The position numbers were made by a program, and so were the translations under genes. Shown in pieces: positions 4,742 to 5,018 of a stretch of 5,018 nt of DNA. Position 1 is the stretch's first letter. Each line of letters opens with the position of its first letter. The notes beneath the pieces are model-generated. The model was not told the origin of the DNA. It searched no databases and saw only the letters and a list, made by a program, of their open reading frames with translations. The stretch spans positions 1 to 5,018 of the forward strand of contig JAUIHA010000076.1 of NCBI GenBank assembly GCA_030432505.1. Reading direction: 5' to 3'. Source of the stretch: a bacterium. GTDB lineage: Bacteria > Babelota > Babeliae > Babelales > RVW-14.

Positions 4742-4839
4742 CTTATGAGGTGTTCACGATTGAGCAGGCCGAAGAAGCGTTAAAGTTGGCGGAACGTTTT
4801 GTGTTTCGAGCGCGAGAAGAGATCGAAAACAATGTCTGA
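4663..4839 (+). pseudogene. C-terminal remnant of a HEPN-domain toxin (HEPN/MNT module)
   Basis: HEPN proteins paired with MNT nucleotidyltransferases are RNase toxins. The frame ending at TGA 4837-4839 reads LLEKLDQYY, SGRYPDALP, YEVFTIEQAEEALKLAERF and a charged end. These match the C-terminal helices of PF05168-type HEPN proteins (LD-x-YY, RYPDA, FT-x-E-x-A-x-x-AL-x-x-AE). The frame is closed by a TAA at 4600-4602, so at most 78 codons remain. The N-terminal helices and the R-x4-6-H catalytic motif of the usual domain of about 120-140 residues are absent. The first in-frame ATG is at 4663, but no ribosome binding site supports it and I use it only as a boundary. The stop overlaps the MNT start by 8 bases (ATGTCTGA), showing the two were one operon. 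Toxin activity is not expected from this remnant. Confidence 0.7.
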
Positions 4840-5018
4840 AGCTATTTTATGGCCTCGGCCGCCAGCGTGGAAGCAACCGGAGCTTCTTTGTGCGTTGCGG
4901 AAACGATTGAAAGGTCGCGTTCAGCAGGCTTATCTTATCGGAAGCTACGCCCGCAACGAGGCTGACTACGATAGCGATATTGATCTGATTCTGGTCACTG
5001 AAACTTCAGATTTGTGGC
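4832..5018 (+). CDS. MNT-type nucleotidyltransferase antitoxin, C-terminus beyond the window
   Basis: The 62 visible residues carry a minimal nucleotidyltransferase signature, GSYARNEADYDSDIDL (37-52). This is a perfect GSX10DXD with G37, S38, D49 and D51 in place to bind metal and nucleotide. In HEPN/MNT modules this protein (MntA) neutralises the HEPN RNase by attaching AMP residues near its active site. The 8-base overlap with the HEPN stop is typical of this operon order, and translational coupling is likely in the intact module because only a weak purine-rich sequence precedes the ATG. A proline/tryptophan-rich N-terminus (ILWPRPPAW) precedes the catalytic strand. Composition is more GC-rich than the left of the window, consistent with transfer or a join. 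The gene is open at the window edge, so its integrity is not known. Confidence 0.88.
   Translation, partial: MSEAILWPRPPAWKQPELLCALRKRLKGRVQQAYLIGSYARNEADYDSDIDLILVTETSDLW

Noticed and set aside
1..5018. CRISPR array, complete insertion sequence, rRNA or phage attachment site
   Set aside because: No regularly spaced direct repeats, transposase motifs, terminal repeats with target duplication, or rRNA/tRNA signatures were seen on reading either strand.

Overview
The window is AT-rich, gene-sparse chromosomal DNA. It looks gammaproteobacterial: it carries a YceK/YidQ-type envelope lipoprotein, a TsaC-type (short YrdC) threonylcarbamoyl-AMP synthase and an NtrC-like regulator. The base composition and the many small or unrecognised proteins would suit a host-associated lineage such as Legionellales, but that placement is inference. 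DNA right of about 4680 is visibly more GC-rich and appears to come from a different context.

Layout from left to right. Positions 44-1 hold the possible first codons of a leftward gene. A YceK/YidQ-family lipoprotein (249-599, +) is followed by an inverted-repeat spacer and then tsaC (803-1297, +). The tsaC frame is cut by an in-frame TGA; recognisable TsaC C-terminal sequence continues in the same frame to a TAG at 1364-1366. A promoter-bearing gap leads to a small zinc-ribbon plus coiled-coil protein (1586-1963, +). A cluster of strong hairpins separates it from a leftward gene for a secreted TIKI/TraB/ChaN-like protein (2772-2119, -), which has its own promoter. About 470 bases without a convincing gene precede an unrecognised cysteine-rich protein with an internal repeat (3315-3956, +). 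That gene shares a perfect bidirectional terminator with a convergent NtrC-like regulator (3983 to about 4690, -).

The right end is the most unusual part. The NtrC-like gene has lost its receiver domain and the front of its AAA+ domain at the same place, about 4660-4695, where a rightward HEPN-domain toxin gene has lost its N-terminal part. The two genes lie 5' to 5' and are fused at one breakpoint. The HEPN remnant overlaps by 8 bases a nucleotidyltransferase (MNT) antitoxin gene with a perfect GSX10DXD motif, which runs off the window. This is a recognisable HEPN/MNT toxin-antitoxin module broken by a rearrangement, or by an assembly join. The NtrC remnant also lacks the Walker B acidic pair and the arginine-finger motif in the part that survives.

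No operon-scale pathway is visible. The genes look like independent transcription units separated by promoters and hairpins. I saw no CRISPR array, rRNA, tRNA or complete insertion sequence. The main points for follow-up are the tsaC nonsense codon, the NtrC/HEPN breakpoint, and the two unrecognised cysteine-containing proteins.
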